Part shown: positions 22,864 through 30,548 of the stretch, piece by piece
Position numbering within the stretch: position 1 is the stretch's first letter
Layout of the letters: each line of letters starts with the position of its first letter
Assembly (NCBI RefSeq): GCF_001422405.1
Contig: NZ_LMMV01000012.1
Location: 908,830 to 972,829, forward strand
Reading direction: 5' to 3'
Source: Pseudorhodoferax sp. Leaf267
Lineage (GTDB): Bacteria > Pseudomonadota > Gammaproteobacteria > Burkholderiales > Burkholderiaceae_C
DNA length: 64,000 nucleotides
Translations under genes and position numbers: made by a program
Notes under the pieces: generated by a model
The model's input: the letters and a program-made list of their open reading frames with translations, nothing else
The model's database searches: none
What the model was told of the DNA's origin: nothing

Positions 22864-23862
22864 ATGCCAGCATTGCATCCCCACATGGTTTCCGATGGTT
22901 TCCGCGCCTGCTGGACCGAGGCGCCCGGCCGCGCCGCCATCCGCAGCGGCACGCTCGCGCCGCCCGCCGATGGCGAGGTGCGCGTGCGTGCGCTGCACAG
23001 CGCGGTGAGCCGCGGCACCGAGCTGCTGGTGTTCCGTGGCGAGGTGCCGGCCAGCGAGTTCGCCCGCATGCGCGCGCCGTTCCAGCAAGGTGAGTTCCCC
23101 GCGCCCGTGCTGTATGGCTATGCCAACGTCGGCCTGGTCGAGGCCGGGCCGCCTGCGCTGCAGGGGCGGCACGTGTTCTGCCTGTTCCCGCACCAGACGC
23201 ACTACAACGTGCCGGCCACTGCCGTCCACCTGCTGCCCGAGGGCGTGCCGCCGGCGCGCGCCGTGCTGGCTGCCAACATGGAGACGGCCGTCAACGCGCT
23301 GTGGGATGCCGCGCCGCGCCTGGGCGACCGCATCGCTGTGGTGGGCGGGGGCGTGGTCGGCCTGCTCGTGGCCTGGCTCGCCTCGCGCATGCCGGGCTGC
23401 GCGGTCGAGCTGGTGGACCTGCGCCCCGAGCGCGCGGCCGTCGCCGCGCAGCTGGGCCTGCGCTTCGCCCTGCCGCAGGCGGCTGCCCCGGATGCCGACC
23501 TCGTCGTGCACGCCAGCGGCCAGCCGCAGGGCCTCATCACGGCGCTGGGTCTGGCCGCCTTCGAGGCCACGGTTCTCGAGCTGAGCTGGTACGGCAGCCG
23601 CGCCGTCGCACTGCCGCTGGGCGAGGCCTTCCACGCGCGCCGGCTCACGCTGCGCAGCTCGCAGGTCGGCCACGTGGCAGCCGCGCAGCGCAGCCGCTGG
23701 AGCCATGCGCGGCGCATGGCGCTGGCGCTGGCGCTGCTGCGCGACGACGCGCTCGACGCCCTCATCACCGACCACGCCCCGTTCGACGATCTGCCGCAGG
23801 TGATGCAGCGGCTTGCCGGGGGTGCCCCCGACACGCTGTGCCACCGCATCGATTACCCCTGA
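22864..23862 (+). CDS. medium-chain dehydrogenase/reductase family protein lacking the zinc motifs
   Basis: The 332-residue MDR-type oxidoreductase has a GroES-like N-terminal half ([17 protein letters not shown]) and a Rossmann half with [15 protein letters not shown] at about residues 158-172. The catalytic zinc Cys and the HE pair of true alcohol dehydrogenases are missing (SRGTE in place of the Cys segment), so it is probably a zinc-independent reductase. Two in-frame ATGs (22864, 22885) are both possible; the first is given. It heads a plus-strand run with PTPS-like, glycosyltransferase and methyltransferase genes and is divergent from the CDP-alcohol phosphotransferase. Confidence 0.82.
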   Translation: MPALHPHMVSDGFRACWTEAPGRAAIRSGTLAPPADGEVRVRALHSAVSRGTELLVFRGEVPASEFARMRAPFQQGEFPAPVLYGYANVGLVEAGPPALQGRHVFCLFPHQTHYNVPATAVHLLPEGVPPARAVLAANMETAVNALWDAAPRLGDRIAVVGGGVVGLLVAWLASRMPGCAVELVDLRPERAAVAAQLGLRFALPQAAAPDADLVVHASGQPQGLITALGLAAFEATVLELSWYGSRAVALPLGEAFHARRLTLRSSQVGHVAAAQRSRWSHARRMALALALLRDDALDALITDHAPFDDLPQVMQRLAGGAPDTLCHRIDYP

Positions 23863-23872
23863 AAGACAAGCC

Positions 23873-24280
23873 ATGTACACCGTCAACGTCCGCGACCATT
23901 TCATGATCGCCCACAGCTTCCACGGCGAAGCCTTCGGCCCGGCGCAGCGCCTGCATGGCGCGACCTATGTGGTCGATGCCGCGTTCAGCCGCCGCGCGCT
24001 CGATGCCGACGGCATGGTGGTGGACATCGCCCGCGCCACCGAGGTGCTGCGCAGCGTGCTGGCCGAGTTCAACCTGCGCAACCTGGACGACGACGCCGCG
24101 TTCACGGGCCAGAACACGACCACCGAGTTCATGGCGCGCGTGGTGTTCGAGCGCATCGCGGCGCGCGCGCAGGCTGGCGAGCTGGGTGCGCACGCCAGTG
24201 GCATCGAATCGCTGCGCGTGCAGCTGCACGAGTCGCACGTGGCCTGGGCCAGCTACGAGGGCGTGCTGGGCGCGGGCTGA
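23873..24280 (+). CDS. 6-pyruvoyl-tetrahydropterin synthase/QueD-like protein with degenerate active site
   Basis: This 135-residue protein has the PTPS/QueD fold (T-fold) but lacks key residues when aligned to E. coli QueD by eye. Zn ligand 1 is kept (His14 in IAHSF), and so is Zn ligand 2 (His28 in RLHGA). The third ligand is Ala30 (HGA, not HGH). The nucleophile Cys position is Ala24. The catalytic Asp-His pair (LDHHYLND) is Asn67-Leu68 (FNLRNLDD). The substrate-anchoring Glu120 (LHESHVAW) is kept. It probably cannot do the normal QueD or PTPS reaction and may bind a pterin-like or other ligand. It lies ten bases after the MDR gene and five before the glycosyltransferase. Confidence 0.85.
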   Translation: MYTVNVRDHFMIAHSFHGEAFGPAQRLHGATYVVDAAFSRRALDADGMVVDIARATEVLRSVLAEFNLRNLDDDAAFTGQNTTTEFMARVVFERIAARAQAGELGAHASGIESLRVQLHESHVAWASYEGVLGAG

Positions 24281-24284
24281 AGCC

Positions 24285-25346
24285 GTGCACGGCAAGGCCT
24301 GCATCTTCCTGGTGCCCGGCGACTGGGATGCCCGCACGGGCGGCACGCTGTACGACCGCCGTATCGCGCAGGGCCTGCGAGCGGCCGGCTGGCAGGTCGA
24401 ACGGCGCTCGCCAGGCGACATGTTTCCGCTGCCCGACGCTGCCGCGTTGCGTCAAGCCAGCGAGGTCGTCGCGTTGCTGCCCGACGGTGCGCTGGTCGTG
24501 GCCGACGGGCTGGCCTTCGGCGCCATGCCGGCGATTGCCGAAGACCACGCTGCACGCCTGCGCTGGGTCGCGCTCGTGCACCACCCGCTGGCGCTGGAGA
24601 CCGGCCTGTCGCCCGCGCAGCAGGCTGCGCTGCGCGACAGCGAGCGGCGCGCGCTGGCCTGCGCGCGCCAGGTCGTCGTGACCAGCCGCTCCACCGCGCG
24701 CGCGCTGGTGGCGTTCGATGTGCCGGCCGCGCGCATCTCCGTCATCGAGCCCGGCACCGAGCCGGCGCCGCGTGCGGTGGGTGGCGGCGCGGGCAGCGGG
24801 GCCCTGTCGCTGCTGTGCGTGGCCAGCGTCACGGCGCGCAAGGGCCACGCACTGCTGCTGCAGGCCCTGGCGGCCCTGCAGGATCGCCCCTGGCAACTGC
24901 ACTGCGCCGGCAGCCTGGCGCGCGATGGCGACACCGTGGCCCAAGTGCGGCGCATCGCAGCGCGCCTGGGCCTGCAGGACCGCGTGGTCTGGCACGGCGA
25001 GGTCGATGCAGGCCGGCTGGAGCTGCTCTACGCGCAGGCCGACCTGTTCGTGCTGCCGTCCTGGTACGAGGGCTACGGCATGGCGCTGGCCGAAGCCCTG
25101 GCGCGCGGCCTGCCCGTCGTGAGCACGGCGGCCGGTGCCATCGTCGACACCGTGCCGGCCGGTGCCGGCGTGCTGGTGCCACCGGGCGATGCCGATGCGC
25201 TGTGCCATGCGCTGCAGCGGTTGATGGATGACCGCGCGGCACGCGCTGCGTTGGCCGCAGGGGCTGCAGCGGCCAGCACGCGGCTGCCCACCTGGCCCGC
25301 AGCCGTCACGCGTTTCGCCTCCGTGCTGCAAGGCGTGCCGCAATGA
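24285..25346 (+). CDS. glycosyltransferase family 4
   Basis: This 353-residue GT-B enzyme of the GT4 type is probably cytosolic. The N-terminal half starts at FLVPGDWDARTGGTLYDRRI, with the Gly-rich acceptor loop. The C-terminal half has LSLLCVASVTARKGH and the donor-binding motif PSWYEGYGMALAEALARGLP, containing the two glutamates of the EX7E motif. It is a retaining transferase, most often from a UDP- or GDP-sugar. The start is GTG at 24285, five bases after the PTPS-like stop. The 3' end overlaps the methyltransferase ATG (ATGA). The context suggests it glycosylates the product of this cluster; the acceptor is unknown. Confidence 0.87.
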   Translation: MHGKACIFLVPGDWDARTGGTLYDRRIAQGLRAAGWQVERRSPGDMFPLPDAAALRQASEVVALLPDGALVVADGLAFGAMPAIAEDHAARLRWVALVHHPLALETGLSPAQQAALRDSERRALACARQVVVTSRSTARALVAFDVPAARISVIEPGTEPAPRAVGGGAGSGALSLLCVASVTARKGHALLLQALAALQDRPWQLHCAGSLARDGDTVAQVRRIAARLGLQDRVVWHGEVDAGRLELLYAQADLFVLPSWYEGYGMALAEALARGLPVVSTAAGAIVDTVPAGAGVLVPPGDADALCHALQRLMDDRAARAALAAGAAAASTRLPTWPAAVTRFASVLQGVPQ

Positions 25347-26239
25347 CAGGCTTCAGCACCGACTGGCTGGCCCTGCGCGAGCCCTTCGACCACGCCGCGC
25401 GCACGGCGGCCGCCGCGGCGCTGGACTGGCCGGCGCTGGCAGCGCATCTGCCGGCAGGCGGAGAGCCGACCACCGTGCTCGACCTGGGCTGCGGCACGGG
25501 CGCCACGCTGCGCGCGCTGGCGCCGCGGCTGGGCAGCCGGCAGCGCTGGACGTTGGTGGACCACGACGCCCGCCTGCTTGACGCCATGCCCGCAGCGCTT
25601 GCCCCCTGGTCGGCATGCCAGGGCCTGCATCTGAAGGAGCGGGGCGGCGTCCTGCTGCTGCAAGGTGGGGGTCGCCGCATCGAGATCGAACGCCGCCGGG
25701 CCGACCTGGTCGCCGGCTTCGACCAGCTGCGATTCGAGAGCGCGCAACTGGTCACGGCCTCGGCGCTGCTGGACCTCGTCTCGGCGCCGTGGCTGGCGGC
25801 CCTGGTTGCGCGTTGCCGCGCAGCGAACGCGGCCATCTGCTGGGCGCTGAATGTCGACGATCGCATGGACTGGCAGCCGGTGGACCCGTCCGACGTGCCG
25901 GTCCACGCGCTGTTCCAGGCGCACCAGCAGCGCAACAAGGGATTCGGCCCGGCCCTGGGTGGCGCAGCCGTCACGCAAGCCGGCGCGCTGCTCGTGCAGG
26001 CGGGCTACCGCGTCAGCCGAGCCGCCAGCGACTGGCTTGTGGATGGCATGCGTGGCGCGCAGGATCGCGCCATGTTGCGCGCGATGGTCGAGGGGGTGGC
26101 GCTGGCGGCCCTCGAACAACAGCCGGCCTCACACGCCGAAGTCGACGACTGGAAGGCCCGGCGCCTGGGTCTGGTGGCCGACACGTGCCTGCGTGTGGGC
26201 CATGTCGATGTGCTGGGCATTCCTGCAGCGCCGCGCTAG
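25343..26239 (+). CDS. class I SAM-dependent methyltransferase
   Basis: The 298-residue protein has a Rossmann methyltransferase fold with motif I VLDLGCGTGATLRAL at about 49-63 and the acidic motif II WTLVDHDARLLDA. FDQLRFESAQLVTASALLDL corresponds to the middle strands. It overlaps the glycosyltransferase stop by four bases and ends with a TAG that shares CTAG with the convergent RibD-C gene. The target of methylation is unknown; a small molecule is more likely than DNA or protein given the neighbours. Together with the upstream three genes it forms a tight operon. Confidence 0.85.
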   Translation: MTGFSTDWLALREPFDHAARTAAAAALDWPALAAHLPAGGEPTTVLDLGCGTGATLRALAPRLGSRQRWTLVDHDARLLDAMPAALAPWSACQGLHLKERGGVLLLQGGGRRIEIERRRADLVAGFDQLRFESAQLVTASALLDLVSAPWLAALVARCRAANAAICWALNVDDRMDWQPVDPSDVPVHALFQAHQQRNKGFGPALGGAAVTQAGALLVQAGYRVSRAASDWLVDGMRGAQDRAMLRAMVEGVALAALEQQPASHAEVDDWKARRLGLVADTCLRVGHVDVLGIPAAPR

Positions 26240-27054
26240 GCGCGCAGGTCCATGTCCCACAGCACATCGCCGCCCAGCGCGAAGGTGCGCACGGGCGGGC
26301 GCAGCGCGTCGGCCATGGCGTCGGAGCGCTTGACCCGCAGCCCGGGGTGGCCGGCGCCGATCAGGACGGGCGCCACGATCAGGTGCAGCCGGTCCAGCAA
26401 GCCTTGCTGCACGAACTGCGACACCGTGACGCCGCCGCCCTCGATGAACAGCGTGCGCAGGCCACGCGCGCGCAGCGCGGCCAGGACCGCGGGCAGCGCC
26501 AGCACAGCACCGCCCGATGGGTGGGCGGGCAGCGCAACCACGCGGTCTGCGCCCAGCCGGGCCTCGGCCTGCGTGCGGTGGGCGGCGTGGCAGACCAGCA
26601 GGGTCGGCGCCTGGCCGTCGCGAAAGAGCTTGGCGTCGGCCGGTACGCGCAGCCGCGGGTCCAGCACCACGCGCGTGGGGTTGGGGCCGGGCACGCGGCG
26701 CGTGGTGAGCTGCGGGTTGTCCAGGCAGGCCGTGCTGGCGCCCACGACCACGGCGTCGCACAGCGCGCGCAGGCGGTGCAGGTGCACCAGGCCCTCGGGG
26801 CCGTTGACGAAGCAGGCGTCACCCGTGTGCGTGGCGATGCAGCCGTCCAGGCTCTGGCCGAGCTGGCCGATGGTCCAGTCGGCCGCATCGCCCCGGCGGT
26901 CGAGCAGCGGCTTGAACAGCGCGAACAGCGACTGGGCGTCGGCATGCCAGCCTTCGGGCAGGGCGTAGCCCGCGTGGGCCGACCAGTGCAGCGGCAGCCG
27001 CGCATCGGTCGGCGGCAGGCCGCGCCGGCGGCGCTGTGCGATGTCCAGCAACAA
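26236..27054 (-). CDS. RibD C-terminal (dihydrofolate-reductase-like) family reductase
   Basis: The product is about 272 residues with a C-terminal RibD_C/DHFR-like reductase domain. GQLGQSLDGCIAT is the N-terminal strand with the substrate-binding Asp. The NADPH region follows (CDAVVVGASTACLDNPQLTTRR), then LFIEGGGVTVSQF and LHLIVAPVLIGAG. RibD_C enzymes reduce pyrimidine or pterin intermediates with NADPH. No deaminase domain is present. The start is uncertain: no ATG precedes the conserved part in frame, so a TTG at 27054 is used; an upstream non-ATG start is possible. It converges on the methyltransferase gene (CTAG shared). Pterin or flavin-type chemistry would fit the PTPS-like neighbour. 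Confidence 0.8.
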   Translation of the reverse strand: MLLDIAQRRRRGLPPTDARLPLHWSAHAGYALPEGWHADAQSLFALFKPLLDRRGDAADWTIGQLGQSLDGCIATHTGDACFVNGPEGLVHLHRLRALCDAVVVGASTACLDNPQLTTRRVPGPNPTRVVLDPRLRVPADAKLFRDGQAPTLLVCHAAHRTQAEARLGADRVVALPAHPSGGAVLALPAVLAALRARGLRTLFIEGGGVTVSQFVQQGLLDRLHLIVAPVLIGAGHPGLRVKRSDAMADALRPPVRTFALGGDVLWDMDLRA

Positions 27055-27214
27055 GGGCCACAGCGCGGCGACATCGCCGAGCGGCTGGGGGACGGCTGGC
27101 GAAAGGGGATGGGCGCTCAGAAGACGGCCTCTCGGAATGGCGCGCCGCGGAGGATGCCGCGGCAGCGCCCATGCTAGCCGCGTCCGGTGTGACCGGATGT
27201 AGTACGGCGTCGCG

Positions 27215-29365
27215 TTAGAAGTCGGCCGTCATGGCCAGGCGCACGGTGCGCGGCGTGCCCGTGAACAGGTAGACGTGGCCGAACTGCGTCGGCGATTCCT
27301 TCCAGTAGCGCCGGTTCGCCAGGTTCTCCACGCCCAGCGTCCAGTGCGTGGCCAGTCCCTGCACCCTGGCCGCGTAGCGCAGGCCGGCGTCCAGCCGCGT
27401 CCACGACGGCAGCTCGATGGACTGGTCGGGCAGCACCGAGCGGCGGCCTTCGTGCACCAGGCCGCCGTCCAGCGCCAGGCCCGGCACGGCCGCCACCGTG
27501 TAGGCGGCCTTGGCGCGCAAGACCAGGCGCGGCACGTTGACGGGGCGCGTGCCGTTCAGCGCCGCGTTCTCCGTGCTGCCGCGGCGCTCGGCATCCAGCA
27601 GCGTGAAGCCGCCGTCCAGCCGCCAGGGCCCGCCTGCCCAGCCCAGCGTGGCTTCCAGGCCCTGGTGCAAGGCGTTGCCGTCGTAGCGGGCTTCGCATGG
27701 CGTGTCAGGGACTGCCGGCGTGCACGACTCGATATTGGTCACCGGCCGCTCGATGCGGAACCACGCCAACTGCCAGCCCCAGGTCGATGTGCCGCCCTTG
27801 GCGCCGACCTCCCATTGCCGGGACTTGCGCACCGGCAGTGCAACGCCGGCATTGCTGTACCGCGAGGCCCTGTTCGGCACGAGTTCCGATTCCACGCCCT
27901 GGCCGTAGCTCGCGTAGACCAGCGGGCCGCTGGCGATCTGGTAGCCCAGCGAGACCCAGGGCGTGGTCAGGCTGGCGTCGTAGCCGGTCGGGCGCGAGCC
28001 ATCGGTGCGCACGCTCTCGCGGTCAAGGCGCGTATGGCGCAGGCCCAGCCAGGTCGTCCACTGCGGCGACCAGCGGATCGTGTCCTGCAGCGACAGCTCC
28101 AGCGAGCGCTCGTCGCGGTTGGTGCTGGGGTCGGTCAGCGTCGGGTCGGCCGTCGTGATGGCCGTGCCGTCCACGTTGCCCACGCCCACATAGTTGTAGG
28201 CCTGGGCCTGGAAGCGGTTGCGCACGCGCGAGTGCAGCAGGCCCACGCCCAGGTCGTGCGTGATGCCGCCCGTGGCCACGCGGCCCTTGAGCTTGACCTG
28301 CGCGGCGGTCTGGCGGCGCTGCTCGTTCTCGCTGCGAAAGTCGTACAGGTCGTAGCTGCCATCGCTGCAGTAGCGGTCTGCGAGGTAGAAGTCCGGGCCC
28401 GTGCAGCCAAAGGCATAGGCCAGCCGGTCGTCCGTCTTGAGCCGCTGCTGCCCGACCTGGGCCGACCAGCTCCAGTCGGTGGTCAAGGCCTGCTCGATGC
28501 GCACGGTGCCCGTCAGCGCGCCGAACACCGAGGGCTGCGACCAGGGCTGGTTGTTCAGGTTCAGGTGCGGGCTGGGCACGGCCGGCAGGATGTTGCCCAG
28601 CAGGCTGTAGCCGGCCTGGCTGGGCTGCGACTTGCGGCTCCACTCGACCTCGGCTTCCACCACGGTGTCGCGCCCCACGCGCCAGTCGGCCGCCAGCGCC
28701 ACCAGGCTGCGCCGGCCGTCCAGGTCGTCGATGCGCGGGCGCAGCGTTTCGTGCGCGACGTTGAAGCGGTAGCCGAACACGCGGTCCACGCCGAAGCGGC
28801 CACTCAGGTCGATGGCGCCCAGCACGCCGCCGTTGCCCGAGACCTCCACCGTGGCGCGGCGCAGGTCGTTCTCGGTCGGCCGCTTGACCGCGTAGTTCAC
28901 CAGGCCGCCAGGCGCACTGGTGCCGGCCTGGATGCCGCTCGTGCCCTTGAGGATCTCGATGCGGTCCTTGTTGTCCAGCGGGATGGAGGTCTCCGCGCTG
29001 ATCGGCAGGCCTTCGCGCCGGTAGTTGAAGCGGTTGTCCAGCGTGAAGCCGCGGATGGTCAGGTAGTCCCAGTAGCCCGGCGAGTTGTAGGCATCGGTGA
29101 CCGAGGCGTCGAACCTGGTCAGGTCGGCCAGCCGGCGCGCGCCGCTGGCCTGCAGCGTGGCGGCGTCGATGACGGTGACCGACAGCGGCAGCTCGCGCAG
29201 CGGCTGGTCGCCAAAGCCCGTCACATCAGCCCGCGGGGCCTGCTGGCCGGCCTGGACGGTCACGGCCGGCAGTGTGGGGGCGGGGGCCTGTGCCGCAGCG
29301 GCCAGCGCGCACAGCGCCGCCGCTGCGCCGGCCAGGGCCTGCAAGGGAAAGGAAAAACGGTTCAT
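27215..29365 (-). CDS. TonB-dependent outer-membrane receptor, predicted thiamine/precursor importer
   Basis: The 716-residue TonB-dependent receptor has a signal peptide (LAGAAAALCALAAAAQA), a plug domain at about 40-190 (GTSGIQAGTSAPGGLVNY) and a 22-strand barrel ending in the aromatic C-terminus VRLAMTADF. By sequence it resembles ferric-siderophore receptors of the FhuA/FpvA type. However, a TPP riboswitch lies directly upstream on the same strand, 95 bases before the ATG, which points to uptake of thiamine, its phosphates or its pyrimidine precursor. The start is the ATG that begins the signal peptide; the open frame extends upstream through the riboswitch and is not coding there. Confidence 0.9.
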   Translation of the reverse strand: MNRFSFPLQALAGAAAALCALAAAAQAPAPTLPAVTVQAGQQAPRADVTGFGDQPLRELPLSVTVIDAATLQASGARRLADLTRFDASVTDAYNSPGYWDYLTIRGFTLDNRFNYRREGLPISAETSIPLDNKDRIEILKGTSGIQAGTSAPGGLVNYAVKRPTENDLRRATVEVSGNGGVLGAIDLSGRFGVDRVFGYRFNVAHETLRPRIDDLDGRRSLVALAADWRVGRDTVVEAEVEWSRKSQPSQAGYSLLGNILPAVPSPHLNLNNQPWSQPSVFGALTGTVRIEQALTTDWSWSAQVGQQRLKTDDRLAYAFGCTGPDFYLADRYCSDGSYDLYDFRSENEQRRQTAAQVKLKGRVATGGITHDLGVGLLHSRVRNRFQAQAYNYVGVGNVDGTAITTADPTLTDPSTNRDERSLELSLQDTIRWSPQWTTWLGLRHTRLDRESVRTDGSRPTGYDASLTTPWVSLGYQIASGPLVYASYGQGVESELVPNRASRYSNAGVALPVRKSRQWEVGAKGGTSTWGWQLAWFRIERPVTNIESCTPAVPDTPCEARYDGNALHQGLEATLGWAGGPWRLDGGFTLLDAERRGSTENAALNGTRPVNVPRLVLRAKAAYTVAAVPGLALDGGLVHEGRRSVLPDQSIELPSWTRLDAGLRYAARVQGLATHWTLGVENLANRRYWKESPTQFGHVYLFTGTPRTVRLAMTADF

Positions 29366-29460
29366 TGCCACAACGCTTTCGACGTCATAGCAGGTCGGCC
29401 TGCCGGATCGTGGCGGCCGCTCGAGAGGCCACCGGGTGCGGTGGCGCGGCCTATCCTGGT

Positions 29461-29556
29461 CAATGCTTCCCTGCGCGAGGATGACCTCAATCAGGTTCAA
29501 AGGGACTTTCTCAGTCGCGAACCACCCCGGAAGGACAGCTCGCCACACCCCTAGCG
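29461..29556 (-). promoter_or_regulatory. TPP riboswitch (THI element)
   Basis: The minus strand carries the conserved THI-box parts in order: 5' stem CGCTAGGGGTG, the core CTGAGA in GACTGAGAAAGTCCC, the block TTTGAACCTGAT, and the closing segment GCAGGGAAGC. Spacing matches known TPP aptamers. It sits between the upstream solute-binding protein gene and the TonB receptor. Downstream, before the ATG, GCCACC-N6-GGTGGC may be part of the expression platform. Confidence 0.92.
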
Positions 29557-29590
29557 ATGCGCCCTTGCGGGCGCGGAGCGGATTCTATGG

Positions 29591-30538
29591 CTACTGCGGC
29601 TTGCTGACCGACAGCGTCTGGATGATGGCTTCGAGCTGCGGGCTCATCGGCAGGTTGATGCTGGTGCCCGAGGGCAGGCGGCGCAGGAACCAGCGGTTGT
29701 ATTGCCGCTCGATCTCACCGTCCTCGGCCAGCAGGCGGAAGCTGTCGGTGATCACACTGGCCAGTTGCGGGTCGTCCTTGCGGTACATGATCCCGTAGGG
29801 GTCGTACGACAGGAACTCGCCGACCACCTGGAACTTGCCACCCTGGTTGGCGTTCTCGGCGATCAGGCCATACAGCAGCACGTCGTCGGTGGCAAATGCA
29901 TCGGCCGCGCCATTGGCCACCTGCGCGAAGCTGGCGGCGTGGTCGGGCATGGCGACGATCTGCGTGTCCAGCTTGAACCTGGCCACCAGGTCGCGCATTG
30001 ACTTCTCGTTCGTCGTGCCGGCCGTAACCACCACCTTCTTGCCCGCCAGATCACGGAACGAGCGCACGGGCGAGCCGGCCTTCACCATGAGCTTGGTGCC
30101 CGAGACGAAGATGATGGGCGAGAAGGCCACGCGCTTTTGGCGCTCCAGGTTGCTCGTGGTCGAGCCGCATTCCAGGTCGGCCTGGCCGTCGGCGATGGCG
30201 TCGATGCGCGACTCGGACGTGACCGGCACCCAGGTGATGGTCAATGTCTTCTGCACGGCGTCGGCGATGGAGTTCACGAGCGCCTTGCACAGTTCGATCG
30301 AATAGCCGATCGGCTCCTTGCGCGCATTGAAGTACGAGAACGGCACCGAGGATTCACGGTGCGCGATCGCGATCGTTCCGGTATTGCGCAGCTTGGCCAG
30401 CGTGCCGGTGAGCTGCGTGGGCGCGAATGCCGAAGAGGGCGGCCGGGGCCGCTCCACCTCGTCTTCCGCCCGCGCCGCACCGCCCGCCAGCGCGGCCCAC
30501 AGGCCGATGGCCAGACATGCCTTCCATGACGTGTTCAT
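29591..30538 (-). CDS. amino-acid ABC transporter substrate-binding protein (GltI-like, orphan)
   Basis: The 315-residue binding protein has a signal peptide (WKACLAIGLWAALAGGAARA) and a type II periplasmic binding fold like GltI/DEBP. Ligand-site segments are AHRESSVPFSYFNARKEPIGY, ADLECGSTTSNLERQK and TAGTTNEKS. It should bind glutamate, aspartate or a related amino acid. No permease or ATPase gene is adjacent; instead it follows the dicarboxylate symporter by ten bases and closes the gab/decarboxylase operon, so it may work with a distant ABC system or as a sensor ligand-binding protein. Confidence 0.88.
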   Translation of the reverse strand: MNTSWKACLAIGLWAALAGGAARAEDEVERPRPPSSAFAPTQLTGTLAKLRNTGTIAIAHRESSVPFSYFNARKEPIGYSIELCKALVNSIADAVQKTLTITWVPVTSESRIDAIADGQADLECGSTTSNLERQKRVAFSPIIFVSGTKLMVKAGSPVRSFRDLAGKKVVVTAGTTNEKSMRDLVARFKLDTQIVAMPDHAASFAQVANGAADAFATDDVLLYGLIAENANQGGKFQVVGEFLSYDPYGIMYRKDDPQLASVITDSFRLLAEDGEIERQYNRWFLRRLPSGTSINLPMSPQLEAIIQTLSVSKPQ

Positions 30539-30548
30539 GGCGCGCGCC

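Noticed and set aside
27215-29365. Calling the TonB receptor a siderophore receptor outright
   Set aside because: The sequence resembles siderophore receptors, but the TPP riboswitch argues for thiamine-related cargo, so only the broader call is made.
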